Shown here: positions 22,255 through 34,110 of the stretch, piece by piece
How positions within the stretch are numbered: position 1 is the first letter of the stretch
How the letters are laid out: the number at the start of each line of letters is the position of its first letter
Source: Allantophomopsis cytisporea
Taxonomy: Eukaryota > Ascomycota > Leotiomycetes > Phacidiales > Phacidiaceae
Assembly (NCBI GenBank): GCA_024752435.1
Contig: CP103034.1
Location: forward strand, 1,364,001 to 1,428,000
Direction of reading: 5' to 3'
Length of the DNA: 64,000 bases
The notes under the pieces: generated by a model
What the model was told of the DNA's origin: nothing
Seen by the model: only the letters and a program-made list of their open reading frames with translations
The model's database searches: none
Made by a program: the position numbers and the translations under genes

Positions 22255-24624
22255 CTATCGTACCCTAGTATACTTCCCCCTTCTCTGCTCCTGCTGCAAA
22301 CTCTCCTCCTGACTCGGCAACGGCCCCCTCTTCCTAATACCCCCATTACCATCGGGTTCCCCACCTTGAGCCCCGAATCCAGGAATGCCAGCCAACGCAC
22401 CGGGCGGCGGGATGAACCCAGTAGCACCAGGCGGTGGAGGCGGCGGCGGGAAGCCACCGGGAAGTTGGAAATTCGGCGGTAGCATATTAGGTGGTAAGAG
22501 GCCTGGCGGTGGAGGTGGGAACGTACCATTGGCGCCGAGCTGGGGCGGAGGAGGCAGGCCTGCCTTCTTCATCATTTCGGCCAAGGCGGCGAAGTCGGGT
22601 GGGTGATTTGGATCCATGGGTGGGAGGCCAGACATGCCCGGAAGTAAGGGCATAGGCGGAGGGGGAGGCTGGGCAGCGCCAAGGCCGGGCATAGCGATCT
22701 GGCCGCTGCCAGGATTGTTGAGTTGGGGGAGAGGTAAGCCCGGAATTCCTGGGAAGCCGGGGAGTTTTGGGGGCATTTTTTGGTCGATGAGTCCTTCGTT
22801 CTCGTCTTCCATCTCTTGTTCCTCCTCTTCTTGGCGCATGCGGCGTCCACCACGTCGGTCCCAGGTACCTTGTGCTTCGGCAGCTGACTCGCCGATGTGG
22901 TAGCGGTCGTTGAAGGTATCCGTGTCACCGGGTCGTGCGCGAGACCAGAAGCGCGTTACGCGGTCGTTAGAACCCGAGGCGAGAATGTGGCCAAGTGGGT
23001 GCCAATCTAGGGACCAGATGGCGAAATCGTGGGCGTAGGTTATCTTATGAGCTGGGTATATCGTTTGTGCGGGTGCTGTAGATGGATCGGGACTCTCGTA
23101 TGGTGGAATGCTTGCGACTGTGCCATCTGGTGCATTAGGCTCGTCAAGTAGGTAGTGGAAGAGGGCTCCGTCTGATCCTCCTGTGCTAAGCAAGGATGGA
23201 TGGACTGGATGCCATGCGAGAGTTGAAATATCTTTCTCATGACCCTTGAGTAAGCATATATCGCGCATCATGCGGAGATCAAATACACGAGCAGTTTGAT
23301 CTCTTGCTGACGTTGCAAGACACTGGCCTCGCACAGGCTCAAACAAAGTCTTTGTGATTGTATTCTTATGGCCATGAAGTGTAGTGAGACAACGACCAGT
23401 TCGCGGGTCCCACAACTTTACCAAGTGATCCTTCGATCCGGAAACCAGAAGACCTTTGGTCGGATGCCAATCCACGGTCTTCGCATCCCATCCGTGACCT
23501 GTCAGGGTCAGTTCTTCGACCCCGCCTGCGAAATCGAAGATCTTAAGTGTTGAGTCATCTGAGGCGGTTGCAAACTTCGAGTCGTTTGGACTGAAACAAA
23601 TATCTCTGATAGGGTCACTGTGACCTTGGATGACTTTTACGTTGTTAAAGTTTGGCTGCCAGTATTTGATCAGACCATCGTGATCAGCAGATAATAGCCA
23701 GTCGTCGCTATGTGAATATGAGAGTCCTCTGATTGCAACATCGTGTGCTTGCATGATCGTCTCGAAATTGAAGGCAGTACCATTCCATAGAGTGAATTCT
23801 CCACTACTCGAAGCAGTAACAAGTCTTCGTCCTTCCGGGGTCCATCTGACCACATTGACAGGATGCTTGATCTTGTTGAGAGAAGAATGAAGATGGCGAG
23901 CGGGGATAGAATCAGCAGGATTGTTGACTCGTGCCAGTGGTGGAAGCATCTAAGTGACAGTCATTAGTATATCTGTCTCCTCTATTGCATAGTTGATCAC
24001 CGAAGATATCTTAAAAAGAATCAAGAGAACTTACATCAACTATATAACTTGGACTTGGTCTTTCCATGAACCCTTCATAGCCACCTTGATAACGAGGTTT
24101 CCTGTTACGCATCCAATGAACCATGGTAGAGCCATAGTCAGTCACAGGACCTGTAAGGATATCAAATTAGCAGCTGACTTGTATAGACCTTCAACATGGG
24201 GTAGATGGGAATCAATTGCATGTCGACGTATGTACGCCATGGATAAAGGAGAAAGGAAGAAAAACATGAAAGGAGATTGAAGGAAGCGAGGAGATGTACT
24301 TTGATGAAGAGGATGACTAAACCGCATGGTGACAGGACATATAAAGGATATGTGATGTGCATGAGATAGACAAGAAGAGACAAGAATGAAGATGTCGCGT
24401 GACTGGGAGTGAGAAGATGGATGGAGGGAGAAAAAAAGAGGCAGCAGGACAAGGCAATTGCAAAGAACAACGAACAAGGCATGATTGCAGAGATGAAAAG
24501 AGACTTGATTCTACATACGTCGACCACGTCCTCGGCCAAAACCACCACCCTCATAAGCACCTCCACCGCCAGCACCGCCAGCAGCACCGCCGAAGTCGCG
24601 CTCGGCTTTTTGTTCGTATGCCAT
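22255..24624 (-). CDS. PFS2: Pfs2/WDR33-type polyadenylation factor subunit
   Basis: Pfs2 is the WD40 subunit of the cleavage and polyadenylation factor and recognises the mRNA 3'-end signal region. Exons 24519-24624, 24035-24150 and 22255-23949 give 638 residues. The first exon encodes a Gly/Arg-rich start (GGGFGRGRGRR) and is followed by a 368-bp intron, the longest in this window. The second exon has the family's conserved lead-in PVTDYGSTMVHWMRNRKPR. Seven WD40 blades follow: VVRWTPEGRRLVTASSSGEF, MQAHDVAIRGLSYSHSDDWL, DICFSPNDSKFATASDDSTL, VDWHPTKGLLVSGSKD and others. The C-terminal 170 residues are a Pro/Gly-rich region (PPPPPG, PGGFPPPPPPPG), as in filamentous-fungal and animal WDR33 but absent from yeast. 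Confidence 0.95.
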
Positions 24625-25035
24625 GATTTACTGTGATATTAGCATGACGATGACTGTGCACTGCAGTCGACAGCCAGTGAGTTTTCTGACTTTCAAACTA
24701 TAAGTCTGTGATGTTTGATTGTTTGTCGGTTATATTGTTGACAAGAAGATGCAAGTCATTAGCCCAAGCAAGCAAGTAATGGATGAGAAGCGCGGAAATA
24801 TGAATGATACGCAGCCCCAGTAGTAGTCCGCGCTTGATGTGCATGGACGCTCGGGACGGATCAACGTGTCGGCGGTGGTGCTCTTTCCCGGTGGAGGTAG
24901 GGTTTACGGGCCGAGAGGGCGTTTACCGGTAGAGAATGATTCAAACTCGACTCAACACGAAGAAAGTCACGATTCACGGGCAATAGAAACTCCGACTCCA
25001 TGAACAAAGTGTAGTCAGTATGTAGGTAGGTATAG

Positions 25036-25074
<39 letters not shown>

Positions 25075-26093
25075 TAAGACTCCAAATTATACGATACTTT
25101 CAGAATATATAGATAAAATAACATCATCTTTTCGGACTTCTATAAACATATCAATTTCACCAGGTATGATTATCTCAGATTGTAAGAGATATCGTGCCAT
25201 AAGAATAAGGCATAATCACGTGAAAAGGATTAGGTTGGCTTTTTCAGCGCTTCCCTTTCACTGGGGATTGATTGCAGGTGGAGAGATCATTGGACGGACT
25301 ACCACCTTACCTTGCATCATCCCGCCTTGTATGTATGTACGCCATCATTGCCAACAGTCAACAAGAAGCAATCCAGTTGAGGGAAATCTGGTTATCTCCC
25401 TCTCCTCTTTTCTTCTTCTTCTTCTACTTCTTGTTTTTATATATTTTTGAATTCGACATTCATCAGTGACCGTCCACTTTTATAAATAAGTATCCACGCA
25501 TCATCGTCAATTGATGATCAGCATAGTCTGGACTACTGTGTCTACTTCGGAATACTAGAGTAATGGGAATGCTCCATTAAACTTCTCCATATATCCTTCA
25601 CCAATCACAAAGCATCATCGTCCTCATACTTACCAACGTTATTCCCCCAACATACTTGGCTCGGAGATTGGCAGATCGAATGCAAGATACTTCGACATAC
25701 CTTTGCATATCTGGCCACGGCATAGCCACTGTACCTTACTATACCACTACTTGAAGATTTACATAAAGAGGCCTTCACCATCCCCGTCGATCTACCGATA
25801 CTGGGTATATTGGTGCATCTTCCCCCTTCCCTGCAATTGCATCTCTGCTTCAGACTCTATCCAGACCCTGCATCTGTTGGAGTCCTCCTCACCCTCATCT
25901 GCCCCGCATTTCCTCGACTTCTGCAGATACCCTCACCCTCACTCGCTCCTCACTCCTCACTCCTCACTCCGTACCAATTGCAATCCTACCACCCCAGATA
26001 TTGGCCATTGGGCCGTTATCAGACAAGAACCTACTTGAGTTGTGAATGTCCTGAAGCGGATCATCGTGGACTCTTTCTTCACTGAGAGCAAGA
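24625..26093. other. divergent promoter region of PFS2 and the DGAT1 gene
   Basis: This 1.47-kb spacer includes the (AT)15 repeat and pyrimidine-rich stretches (about 25390-25430 and 25800-25960) that suit a long leader of the plus-strand gene. Overlapping open frames at 25703-26085 would be uORFs at most. Confidence 0.45.
25039..25068. repeat. (AT)15 microsatellite
   Basis: A perfect run of AT dinucleotides. Confidence 0.95.
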
Positions 26094-27867
26094 ATGGCTA
26101 CAATGACAGACACTGCTACGACCACTGGTCATGAGGTTGGCGCGGCAAGCAATCGCCAGACCACTTCGCGTACCAGTACTACGACTACGAATGGTGCTGC
26201 ACCGCAAACCAAAGCTCCAGACACGTTTAAATTATACGCTCAGCGTAAATATCGCCATGTGGCAGCTGCACATTCGAATCCGAGGCATTCAATTCTCAGT
26301 CATGATTCTGATGCCGCCCCGTCATTTTTGGGTTTCAGGAACTTGATGGTCATCGTATTAGGTAATTTCAACCTCAGAAGACCAATATGTGCCATTGACT
26401 GACACGAGTGCTACAGTGGTATCCAACCTTCGACTGATGATTGAAAACTTCAGCAAGGTATGTTCTGGCATCCCTCGAGTTTTGATGCCGGCTGACATGA
26501 AGTTAGTATGGTGTACTTATTTGCATCAGATGTCACGACATCCGCCGCCAGGACATTGTGCTGGGGTTTCTCCTTTATGTTCTTATTCCCTGTCACCTGT
26601 TTGCAGCGTATCTCATTGAACTGGTCGCTGCTCAACAGGCGCGGTCCTCACTAGCAAGAAGCAAAAAGGCAGATGGAGCTGCTGTAGTCTCCGAGGAAGA
26701 AGCCGGGAAGAAATTCCAATCGGCATGGAAAATTATCGGCTGGGCGCATGGAATCAATGCCTCACTCTGCTTGCTCATCACATCTTGTACGGTCTACTGG
26801 GCAATTCATCATCCCGCCATCGGGACAATCTGTGAGATTCATGCTGTGATAGTATGGCTCAAAACAGCATCCTACGCTTTCACGAACCGAGATCTACGAC
26901 ATGCGTATCTCCACCCTTCAAAGAGGGAATTGGACGCCCTACCAGAAATCTATTCAGCATGCCCATACCCAACCAATATCACTCTCGGGAATCTCACCTA
27001 TTTCTGGTGGGCACCAACCCTCGTCTACCAACCCGTCTATCCACGAACCGCCTCAATTCGCAAGGTATTCGTGCTCAAGCGCATAGCCGAAGTCTTCGGC
27101 CTCTCCGTATTCATGTGGATAATGAGCGCACAATATGCCGCCCCAGTCCTCCGCAATTCCTTAGACAAAATGGCTACGCTCGATATAACATCGATCCTGG
27201 AGCGCCTGATGAAACTTTCCACCATTTCCCTTGTCATATGGCTGGCCGGCTTCTTCGCCCTCTTCCAGAGTTTCTTGAACGCCCTCGCTGAGGTGACCCG
27301 CTTCGGCGACCGCGAGTTCTACACGGACTGGTGGAATAGTCCGTCCGTGGGCGCGTACTGGCGCACGTGGAATAAGCCAGTATACAGCTTTATGAAGCGG
27401 CATGTGTTTTCGCCGCTGGTGGGGAGGGGCTGGAGTAGTGGGCATGCGAGTATCGCCGTCTTTGTGTTCTCTGGCGTGTTGCATGAATTGCTGGTGGGCA
27501 TCCCTACACATAATATTATTGGTAAGTTACATTTCAGTCCCGGTCACGCATCAATAATCTCAAGACGCAAACCACGAATCATTCATCGGGAAGTCATGAA
27601 CATCACAATAGTAAAGTTGGAATTATACTGACATCCCCTTTCTCAGGTGTGGCCTTCATAGGAATGGTCGCTCAACTCCCACTCATAACTCTCACCACCC
27701 CTCTTGAGAAAATGAAGGGCATCAACGGCAAGATCGTTGGCAACTGCATCTTCTGGGTCTCCTTCACCCTCATCGGCCAGCCACTCGCGGCACTCCTGTA
27801 TTTCTTCGCATGGCAAGCCAAGTATGGAACCGTAAGTCGGACGTGGTTGACGTCTGCAAAAGTATAA
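26094..27867 (+). CDS. Diacylglycerol O-acyltransferase, DGAT1 type (MBOAT)
   Basis: DGAT1 makes triacylglycerol from diacylglycerol and acyl-CoA in the ER membrane. Exons 26094-26361, 26417-26457, 26507-27521 and 27647-27867 give 514 residues. Family marks are NLRLMIENFSKYG near the first spans, TYFWWAPTLVYQPVYPR, FGDREFYTDWWNS (the FYxDWWN motif, about residue 373) and the MBOAT catalytic His in SGVLHELLVG (about residue 429). FIGMVAQLPL and LIGQPLAALLYF complete the C-terminal spans. These agree with DGAT1 better than with sterol acyltransferases. The first 90 residues are Thr-rich and hydrophilic. The stop at 27867 assumes the GTAAGT at 27832 is not used as a donor. Confidence 0.93.
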
Positions 27868-28070
27868 TTACATGTACTGGGAAAAATCAAAATCAAAATC
27901 AAAATAGCGATTATCATGCGGTAGATGAGATAAGTCTTTGCCTGGCTAGGTGGGGCTTGTAGTTATAGTAGAGGCAAAATGTATTATTCTCATTCTTGTA
28001 TTTCGAATAATTAATTGTCTAGTCCTAGTCCTGACATTCTCTCACCCATCAATGCTGGGCTCTGTGGTTG

Positions 28071-29068
28071 CTAGACGAAAGGTATTCCGACGATAGTCCG
28101 CTTGCGATATTCAATGTATTCATCGCCGAAGAAACTGACGAGGAACTTCTCCTCTCCTGTTCACAAATAAATCAGTATTCAACTCCATAAGTTCCAAACA
28201 ACACTCTTTCCATATTCTCGGTATAAAATCTCAAGGGAAAACTCGTAAGACTCGTAAACTTACCTTCAATTCTTCTCTCAAAGAACCGCCACAAAACCGC
28301 CGCATATGCAACGAAGCAAACCACATTCCCCAGCACAAGCTGCGTGCCCAATCCCCACCAGAAAAACCCAAAATAGCTAGGATGACGCAATACGCTATAG
28401 ATCCCATGCTGCACAAGCCTATGCTCCCGATTCTTCGTCGTCTGCACAACATGATTGAAATTCGTGCCAGCCTGCACCATAGCCACCGAGCGAATGACCT
28501 GCCCGAGCGCCAGAAGGGCAAATCCAGCGACGAGGACAGCAGTCGACGCCCAGGGTGGCAGATGCGGGAGGTAAGCGCCCAGCAGCGTGTGCGAGAGCAG
28601 GCACTCGACCATGGCGGACGCGTGCGCGATGTTATACGCCGCGCCGTTCGACGACAGCAGGTACGACGACACGCCGGCTGCCGGCGCGTTGTACGCTGCC
28701 GTCGTCCAGAACTCCAGGAAGTGGAAGATGCTCAGCGCGCTGAGGAACCACGGGATCCGCCATAGCGCATTGTGTTGCGCTGTTAGGTGCAGCGTTGCCG
28801 TGAATGAGAGCACCAGTACCGCGCCTAGGGCGAATGCGCGCACCGCGATCCCCGACAGCGATTTGCTGCCGTGTCGGCTGTATTGTGCTTCCAGCCGGGA
28901 GAGTTGTGCGGCGATTGAGGCGTCGATGGCTTGCGGGGTTGGCGGGGTGCGGGGTGATGGGATGCCGCCGGCGTTTATCATGCGTGCTTGGGAGGTGTTT
29001 TGGAGGTTGAATGGGCGGGAGATGGAGGTGCTTTCTGCGGAAGCTGGAGGAGGAGGGTTGGAGGCCAT
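28071..29068 (-). CDS. STE14: Protein-S-isoprenylcysteine O-methyltransferase (Ste14/ICMT)
   Basis: ICMT methylates the prenylated C-terminal cysteine of CaaX proteins such as Ras and a-factor-type pheromones, in the ER. Exons 28264-29068 and 28071-28156, separated by a 107-bp intron, give 296 residues. The core motif NFNHVVQTTKNREHRLVQHG-IYSVLRHPSYFGFFWWGLGTQ is the SAM/lipid-binding signature. The second exon restores the conserved end EEKFLVSFFGDEYIEYRKRT, which confirms the splice. Several membrane spans precede it (FLEFWTTAAYNA is also typical). The first 60 residues are variable and Ser/Pro-rich. It converges on the DGAT1 gene with about 200 bp between the stops. Confidence 0.96.
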
Positions 29069-29602
29069 TGTTTCGTGATCCTGTAGCTATTCGGCAACCG
29101 GTGTGCGTCGAGGCGGTGATGCTTGATGGATGGTGGAAATGCTAGAGAGTAGATGGAGACATGGGGTGCTATGGTGTGCGAGATGAAGGGTTAATGTGAT
29201 GTAGAGTGCATGTCGTCAACGAGACAAAGCTTTTCAGAGCATCAAAGAATCGAGGAAGGCATCTCAAGACGTCGTCAATGTCTGCGATCTAAGTATTGTT
29301 ATCACAAGCTCGAGCTGCAAGGCTGAGACAATAATAAGCTTCTGCTGCTAACCTCTTCTATCAGCTGCCCGCGGCGACTCTCACCGCCCGCGGATACGGA
29401 GCGTGGGGCATTAAGTTGGAGGCTGTGTCCCGAAAGGCCCTAGAGTCTTGGAAGCACGAAAGCTATACATAGGTAACGTAATCCATACATAGATGATACA
29501 TAGGTGGCACCTGTTCAGTTGATTCTTTCACTTTATTAAATCCCTTTGTTTATCTTCTGTTTATTAGAATTTGGGCATCTGGGAATTGTGAGACTGAAAG
29601 CT
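29069..29602. other. divergent promoter region
   Basis: Spacer between STE14 and the acetyltransferase gene. No other feature is seen. Confidence 0.4.
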
Positions 29603-30558
29603 ATGAACAACATCAATGAGACGGAAAATAAGCAGCGCATGCTGAAGGGCGAGCTGTATCATGCCTTCACTCCTGCTCTGGTTGCTGAGCGCAGACGATG
29701 CAGAAACGCATGCGAAGTCTTCAACAGAGCGGGCGATGTATCACGTCGACGTATAGTAGAGTTGTGGAGAGAGTAAGTTCTCTTCTACGATTACTTACAG
29801 GAAGAACCGAGGAAGGGTATTGCTTTTTCTAAGTCTCCCTGATCTAAGGAGACTCTGTAGAACTTCTGGCTCTCCGGATTTCCGATATTCTGATCTAGCT
29901 ATATATTTGGTCCAATCAGACAATAGCTAATACACTGTAGTGTAAACAATGACAAGACCCCTCTACCGCCTCAAGCTGCGACAGAGGAAGAAGATGAAGC
30001 GCTATTTGGAGATGAACCATGGGTTGAAAGTCCTATCGCTGTTGATTATGGGACCAATGTGAAGTGAGTATATCAAATCCCACACTTGCCTCAAGATTCA
30101 TTTCTCATGTGTTATAGACTTGGGAGCGGTGTCTTCATCAACTTCAATGCCGTCTTTTTAGACACATGCCTTATTTCTATTGGCGCCCGTACCCTTGTCG
30201 GACCGAACTGTTCCTTCTACAGTGGTACTCATCCCCTGGACCCCTTTCTCCGTAATGGTACTCAAGGCCCAGAGTTGGGAGGTACTATCACCATTGGAGA
30301 GGACTGCGTAAGATATATCATACCGACCCCTGTTATACTGACAGCAACTGACGTCTGTTGTAGTGGTTTGGAGGAGGCGTAATTGTCTGTCCTGGTGTAA
30401 CAATTGGTCGAGGATGCACAATTGGTGCTGGGAGTGTAGTCACGAAGGACGTGCCGGATTATCATGTAGCAGCAGGCAATCCCGCACGCCTGATCAGGAA
30501 GATCGAAGTCGACGAGGCTGCTAGGAAAGTGCTCGGAACAAGTAAAATAACATCATAG
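29603..30558 (+). CDS. Maltose/galactoside-type O-acetyltransferase (left-handed beta-helix)
   Basis: Exons 29603-29772, 29941-30063, 30118-30307 and 30364-30558 give 225 residues. The N-terminal Mac segment (RMLKGELYHAFTPALVAERRRC) precedes hexapeptide repeats that form a beta-helix. FINFNAVFLDTC, ISIGARTLVGPNCSFYSGTHPLDP (with the catalytic-type His), VTIGRGCTIGAGSVVTKDVP and VAAGNPARLIRKI are family hallmarks. Related enzymes transfer acetyl from acetyl-CoA to a sugar hydroxyl; the substrate here is unknown. Its last two codons (TCA TAG, 30553-30558) overlap the end of the antisense TMEM170-family gene. Confidence 0.92.
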
Positions 30559-31086
30559 ACCACCCTGCATAGCGAATGAAGAGACAACGAGTACAAGAAC
30601 ATTGATCAGCGACCATATGAAGGGTATCCATGTAGACATCCGAAAGTACCCAGCGTTGTAAACTGCTCCAAGACTTGAAGGTGTTAATAACGATGATTAA
30701 GTTGAAGAGGACTCAACGTACATCAGACCCACAAAACTTCCTGCCAATAATGCTTCAATTCCCGCAATCACTGTGTATACAAGCGGTATCAACCATACGA
30801 ACTTCAACGCTGACTTGCCTCTGCCCAGCTGCATGAGCACGGCGTAGGCCGCAACCGTGATATGAACGACAGCATAGACGAAGAAGGTCCAGATCAGCGT
30901 GAATCGCCAGATATCTTTCGTATAGTAGAGGTAGTTCGCGACACCCGCTTCGGCCTTATATGGCCAGTAGAGAGATGGGAAGGGAGGTGTAGCATAATCG
31001 AGGGGGACAATTTGGGAGATTTGGGTTCTGGACTTGTTAGTTTACTATAGATATATATTCGGTAGAACTGACCCTCCCAGCGACAT
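30553..31086 (-). CDS. TMEM170-family integral membrane protein
   Basis: Exons 31073-31086, 30722-31027 and 30553-30673 give 146 residues (introns of 45 and 48 bp). Four likely membrane spans are seen: IWRFTLIWTFFVYAVVHITVAAYAVL, FVWLIPLVYTVIAGIEALLAGSFVGLI, GAVYNAGYFRMSTWIPFIWSLINVLVLVVSSFA. The block AVYNAGYFRMSTWIPF-WSLIN matches the fungal relatives of TMEM170, proteins linked in animals to ER and nuclear-envelope shape. The first exon is only 14 nt. An alternative first exon from the ATG at 31177, spliced three bases differently, cannot be excluded. The stop TGA is at 30553-30555. Confidence 0.82.
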
Positions 31087-31300
31087 CCTGCAGAAACGTG
31101 CTTCGTATTTTATTCGGACGTCGAATCTCACCAGACTTGCTAGCCAAGTTGTGTGTTGATGATGAGATGAAGCGCATCGTCACGGAAGGACAAGGCTGAG
31201 CCTCGGCTAGTCTCGCAGCAACGTATCTCACGCATCACCATCACAATTATCATTCCACAAAACACAATGTCTTCATGAACCGCTCTCTTTCATCGAAACA
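31087..31300. promoter_or_regulatory. compact bidirectional promoter
   Basis: Only 214 bp separate the start codons of the minus-strand TMEM170-family gene and plus-strand PEX8, so both promoters must share or abut here. I see no clear TATA box. The call rests on geometry alone. Confidence 0.5.
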
Positions 31301-33334
31301 ATGTCGGCAGATAAACTCCTCGCAACCGTGTTGCGCGCTTTCCAAAATGCACCGGATGCCACACAGACAGGCCGAATAATATCGACAACAACCTCACTGC
31401 TAACGACCCTCTCAAATCCACTCAATATCTCCCTCCTCACTTCCCACCTCCTCACTGCGCCGGCAATATGGACCCAACCAGACGGTCTACGAACATGCTT
31501 GCGGATCATGAGCGTGTTGAACACCGCTGCCATTACGATTTACAATGCGCGCGAGGAGCCCTCGTCAAGCACACCGAAACCCGGCAGTGGGATGTCATGC
31601 GATAAGTGGGCGCGTGCGGTTGTTCAAGGCGCAGATGAACGGTCGCCAAGGTGGAAGCATTTGCTAGTTATTGGAGGAGTGCTAATTGGCATGGAAAGCC
31701 AGAATCGACGGGGTCTGTCGTCGAGCTTGAGGAACACGCTCGAGGGAGCGATGATTAAGGCGGCGAACTTGGCGTTGTTGGATCCTGCGCATGATGGGAT
31801 CCTTGGTGCTGAAGCTATTGTGCTGGCTTTGACGCATACGTTTGAGTTGGTGTCCGAGCGTATTAGATCGGGCCTGGAGTTTGATCGACTCGCAAAGATT
31901 GCTGTGCTGGCTATGGTTACAACTGAGGGATACCAGGAAGCTGGGTTTGTGGGCCGTGTTGATGCAGATGTTGTTCAGGTTTCTGAGAACAAGTTCGACT
32001 TCTCGGCGAAGTCAGTCACATTCTATCAGCTGCAGAAAATCTCTTCTCAGCCGCTTGTTGCAGCGATGGGACCGTTGTCGAGGCTCATTGCTTATGCTGT
32101 TGCGAATGCTAAGGATCCCGGGACAGTGATTGAGGTTCTTGGGACACTTGAAAAGTTCACCACAGCATTAAATCATCATTGGCGTCAAAACAAATTGTCC
32201 GAAATAGATGCCACTGAGGAATCAATTTTCTTGACTCCCGATTCACTGAAAATTACAATTCCCGTTCTCTGGCAACTCCTCAAGGGCGCCATGTTTGCTG
32301 CAATCATAGTCCTCCGATCAATAATTGACCGAACCATCATCTCTCCAATCCTATCCACCAGGCGGTGGGTACCCTCAATAGCCACCTCCTCACTACACAT
32401 TCTCTCACATCTCCACTTCATATCTTCTCGCCTTGGCCAAAATTCCTTCTCAACCTACACTTTTGTGCACCTCTCATCTATCGATATGCTGAATGCATAT
32501 CCCGGCCACGCCCGCAGCTTCCTACAATCAATCCGACCCTCTCACCTAGGTACCATCCCATCGCACCCCCTGACCCGTAACCACGACCTCTTCTACCTCA
32601 ACACAGCTGAACACTTCACCCTCATCCTCAATCCTACAGATGCCGAATCTCTCATCTCCTCAGCCGCTCTCCCCTATCTCAATCCAGGAGCCAACGCCTC
32701 CCTCCGCCCTATCTTCGAAGCAGCTCACTCCTCCCTCCTCGCCGTCCTCGCCGCTCCACAAAACACTGACCTCACAGCCCGCCTCATGCCGTTCTACACC
32801 TCCTCTCTATTCGAGTCCTTCCCGACAAATTTGAGCCCACGCCAGTTCCGCTTCGCTTTCAAGACCTCTATTCAGCTTTGTTCGCCGCCGTCCGAGATTG
32901 CGGCTACCCAACCAGAGCTAGCGGACACGATGCTTGACATGCTACATTTCCGTGCGCTGCACGCGCCGTCGACGCCAATCCCGCCTGCTATTGATGAAGC
33001 TGCTGATCCGGTGCAAGCTGCGACGCCGCTGTCGGAGCAGGCGGCGCTTACTCTTACGTTACTTGATGCACTGCCATACGTTCCTTCACGGAGTTTGGAT
33101 GAATGGTTGCCACTTGCAGCGGATCTGCTGGATATCGTTGTGGGGGCGGATATGCAGGTTGTTTGTAGGGAGAGGTTTTGGGAGGTGGTGAGTGGTGAGA
33201 TGGATGTTGAGCGGGCAGCCGTATGTGTGGGTTGGTGGACTGGTGGAGGTAGAGAAAGGGTTTTTAGGCGGGGTGGAGAAGCTCTTATGAGTGGTGGAAA
33301 TGGAGATGGGATGGCACGGGAGAGTCGATTGTGA
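31301..33334 (+). CDS. PEX8: Peroxin Pex8
   Basis: Pex8 is a peripheral protein on the inner face of the peroxisome that links the docking and RING import complexes. This intronless frame of 677 residues matches my memory of fungal Pex8: the opening MSADKLLATVLRAFQNAPD-TQTGRIISTTTSLLTTLSNPLN, the segment WTQPDGLRTCLRIMSV, and RSPRWKHLLVIGGVLIGME. The protein is almost all helical. It ends in Ser-Arg-Leu, a type 1 peroxisomal targeting signal, as Pex8 proteins typically end in an SKL-like tripeptide. The last 25 residues before it are Gly/Arg-rich and probably flexible. Confidence 0.85.
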   Translation: MSADKLLATVLRAFQNAPDATQTGRIISTTTSLLTTLSNPLNISLLTSHLLTAPAIWTQPDGLRTCLRIMSVLNTAAITIYNAREEPSSSTPKPGSGMSCDKWARAVVQGADERSPRWKHLLVIGGVLIGMESQNRRGLSSSLRNTLEGAMIKAANLALLDPAHDGILGAEAIVLALTHTFELVSERIRSGLEFDRLAKIAVLAMVTTEGYQEAGFVGRVDADVVQVSENKFDFSAKSVTFYQLQKISSQPLVAAMGPLSRLIAYAVANAKDPGTVIEVLGTLEKFTTALNHHWRQNKLSEIDATEESIFLTPDSLKITIPVLWQLLKGAMFAAIIVLRSIIDRTIISPILSTRRWVPSIATSSLHILSHLHFISSRLGQNSFSTYTFVHLSSIDMLNAYPGHARSFLQSIRPSHLGTIPSHPLTRNHDLFYLNTAEHFTLILNPTDAESLISSAALPYLNPGANASLRPIFEAAHSSLLAVLAAPQNTDLTARLMPFYTSSLFESFPTNLSPRQFRFAFKTSIQLCSPPSEIAATQPELADTMLDMLHFRALHAPSTPIPPAIDEAADPVQAATPLSEQAALTLTLLDALPYVPSRSLDEWLPLAADLLDIVVGADMQVVCRERFWEVVSGEMDVERAAVCVGWWTGGGRERVFRRGGEALMSGGNGDGMARESRL

Positions 33335-34110
33335 GCAGTTCGTAAATGGTTATTAGCCAGGCGTTTTGGTGGGTGGTTTTGGGTGCTTTGAAATGGGACT
33401 TTCAAGACCCTGGATATTGGATGATAGTGTATGAAGTAAATGAACTTGTGAGATATGAAATCATGGAAAAGTTTCGCAATCTCTTTTTTTATTCTACAAG
33501 ACAATGAATTTTGAACTAGGTGCACAAGTCTGCGTATAATATCGATGGAAGTGGCATGGTAACGTTTTCACGGCTGCTAATCATGTTTAGAGAAGGTGCC
33601 AAGAATTGTGTAAAGGCAAGTAACTGATGATAGAGACGGCGGGCGAATTTTATGTCGAATACGACTGTTTATTAGAACATGTAAATAGGTAAGGTAGCTA
33701 GATCAGCGAAATTGGAACAAATCGTCCTTCTCAATATCACAGAGAAGCATTCACAATGACCTCTTCACCAACCAACAGTAAAATCAATCAAATATAACAA
33801 AGACTGAAAAAGAGCAATGACCTCGGAACCGGAATCAAGAGCAAGATAAATACAGCAACACACAGGTACATTGAGAGGTCGAGCATGATTGCGTCGTGTT
33901 CTGAAAGTCACATGAAGCTGGGAGTAGTAGGTAGAATTCATCAAATTTGCTTATTTGTTTCTTCTGTTTCTCTAATGGAAATCTTGTCTAAACGCAACTG
34001 AGTTAAGGTTGAAGCTGAAATTCTCAGCATACCAATGCCAATCTTCCTGAGATATCAGCTCTTATGCCCCAGTCTTTCCCTAACATCTCTGTAATCAGGC
34101 CCCAAAGTAT
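33335..34110. other. intergenic between convergent genes
   Basis: 3' regions of PEX8 and the PHD gene. No gene or repeat is seen. Confidence 0.4.

Noticed and set aside
22385..22903. Gly/Pro-rich plus-strand frames over PFS2
   Set aside because: They are complements of the Pro/Gly-rich C-terminus of Pfs2 and have no independent support.
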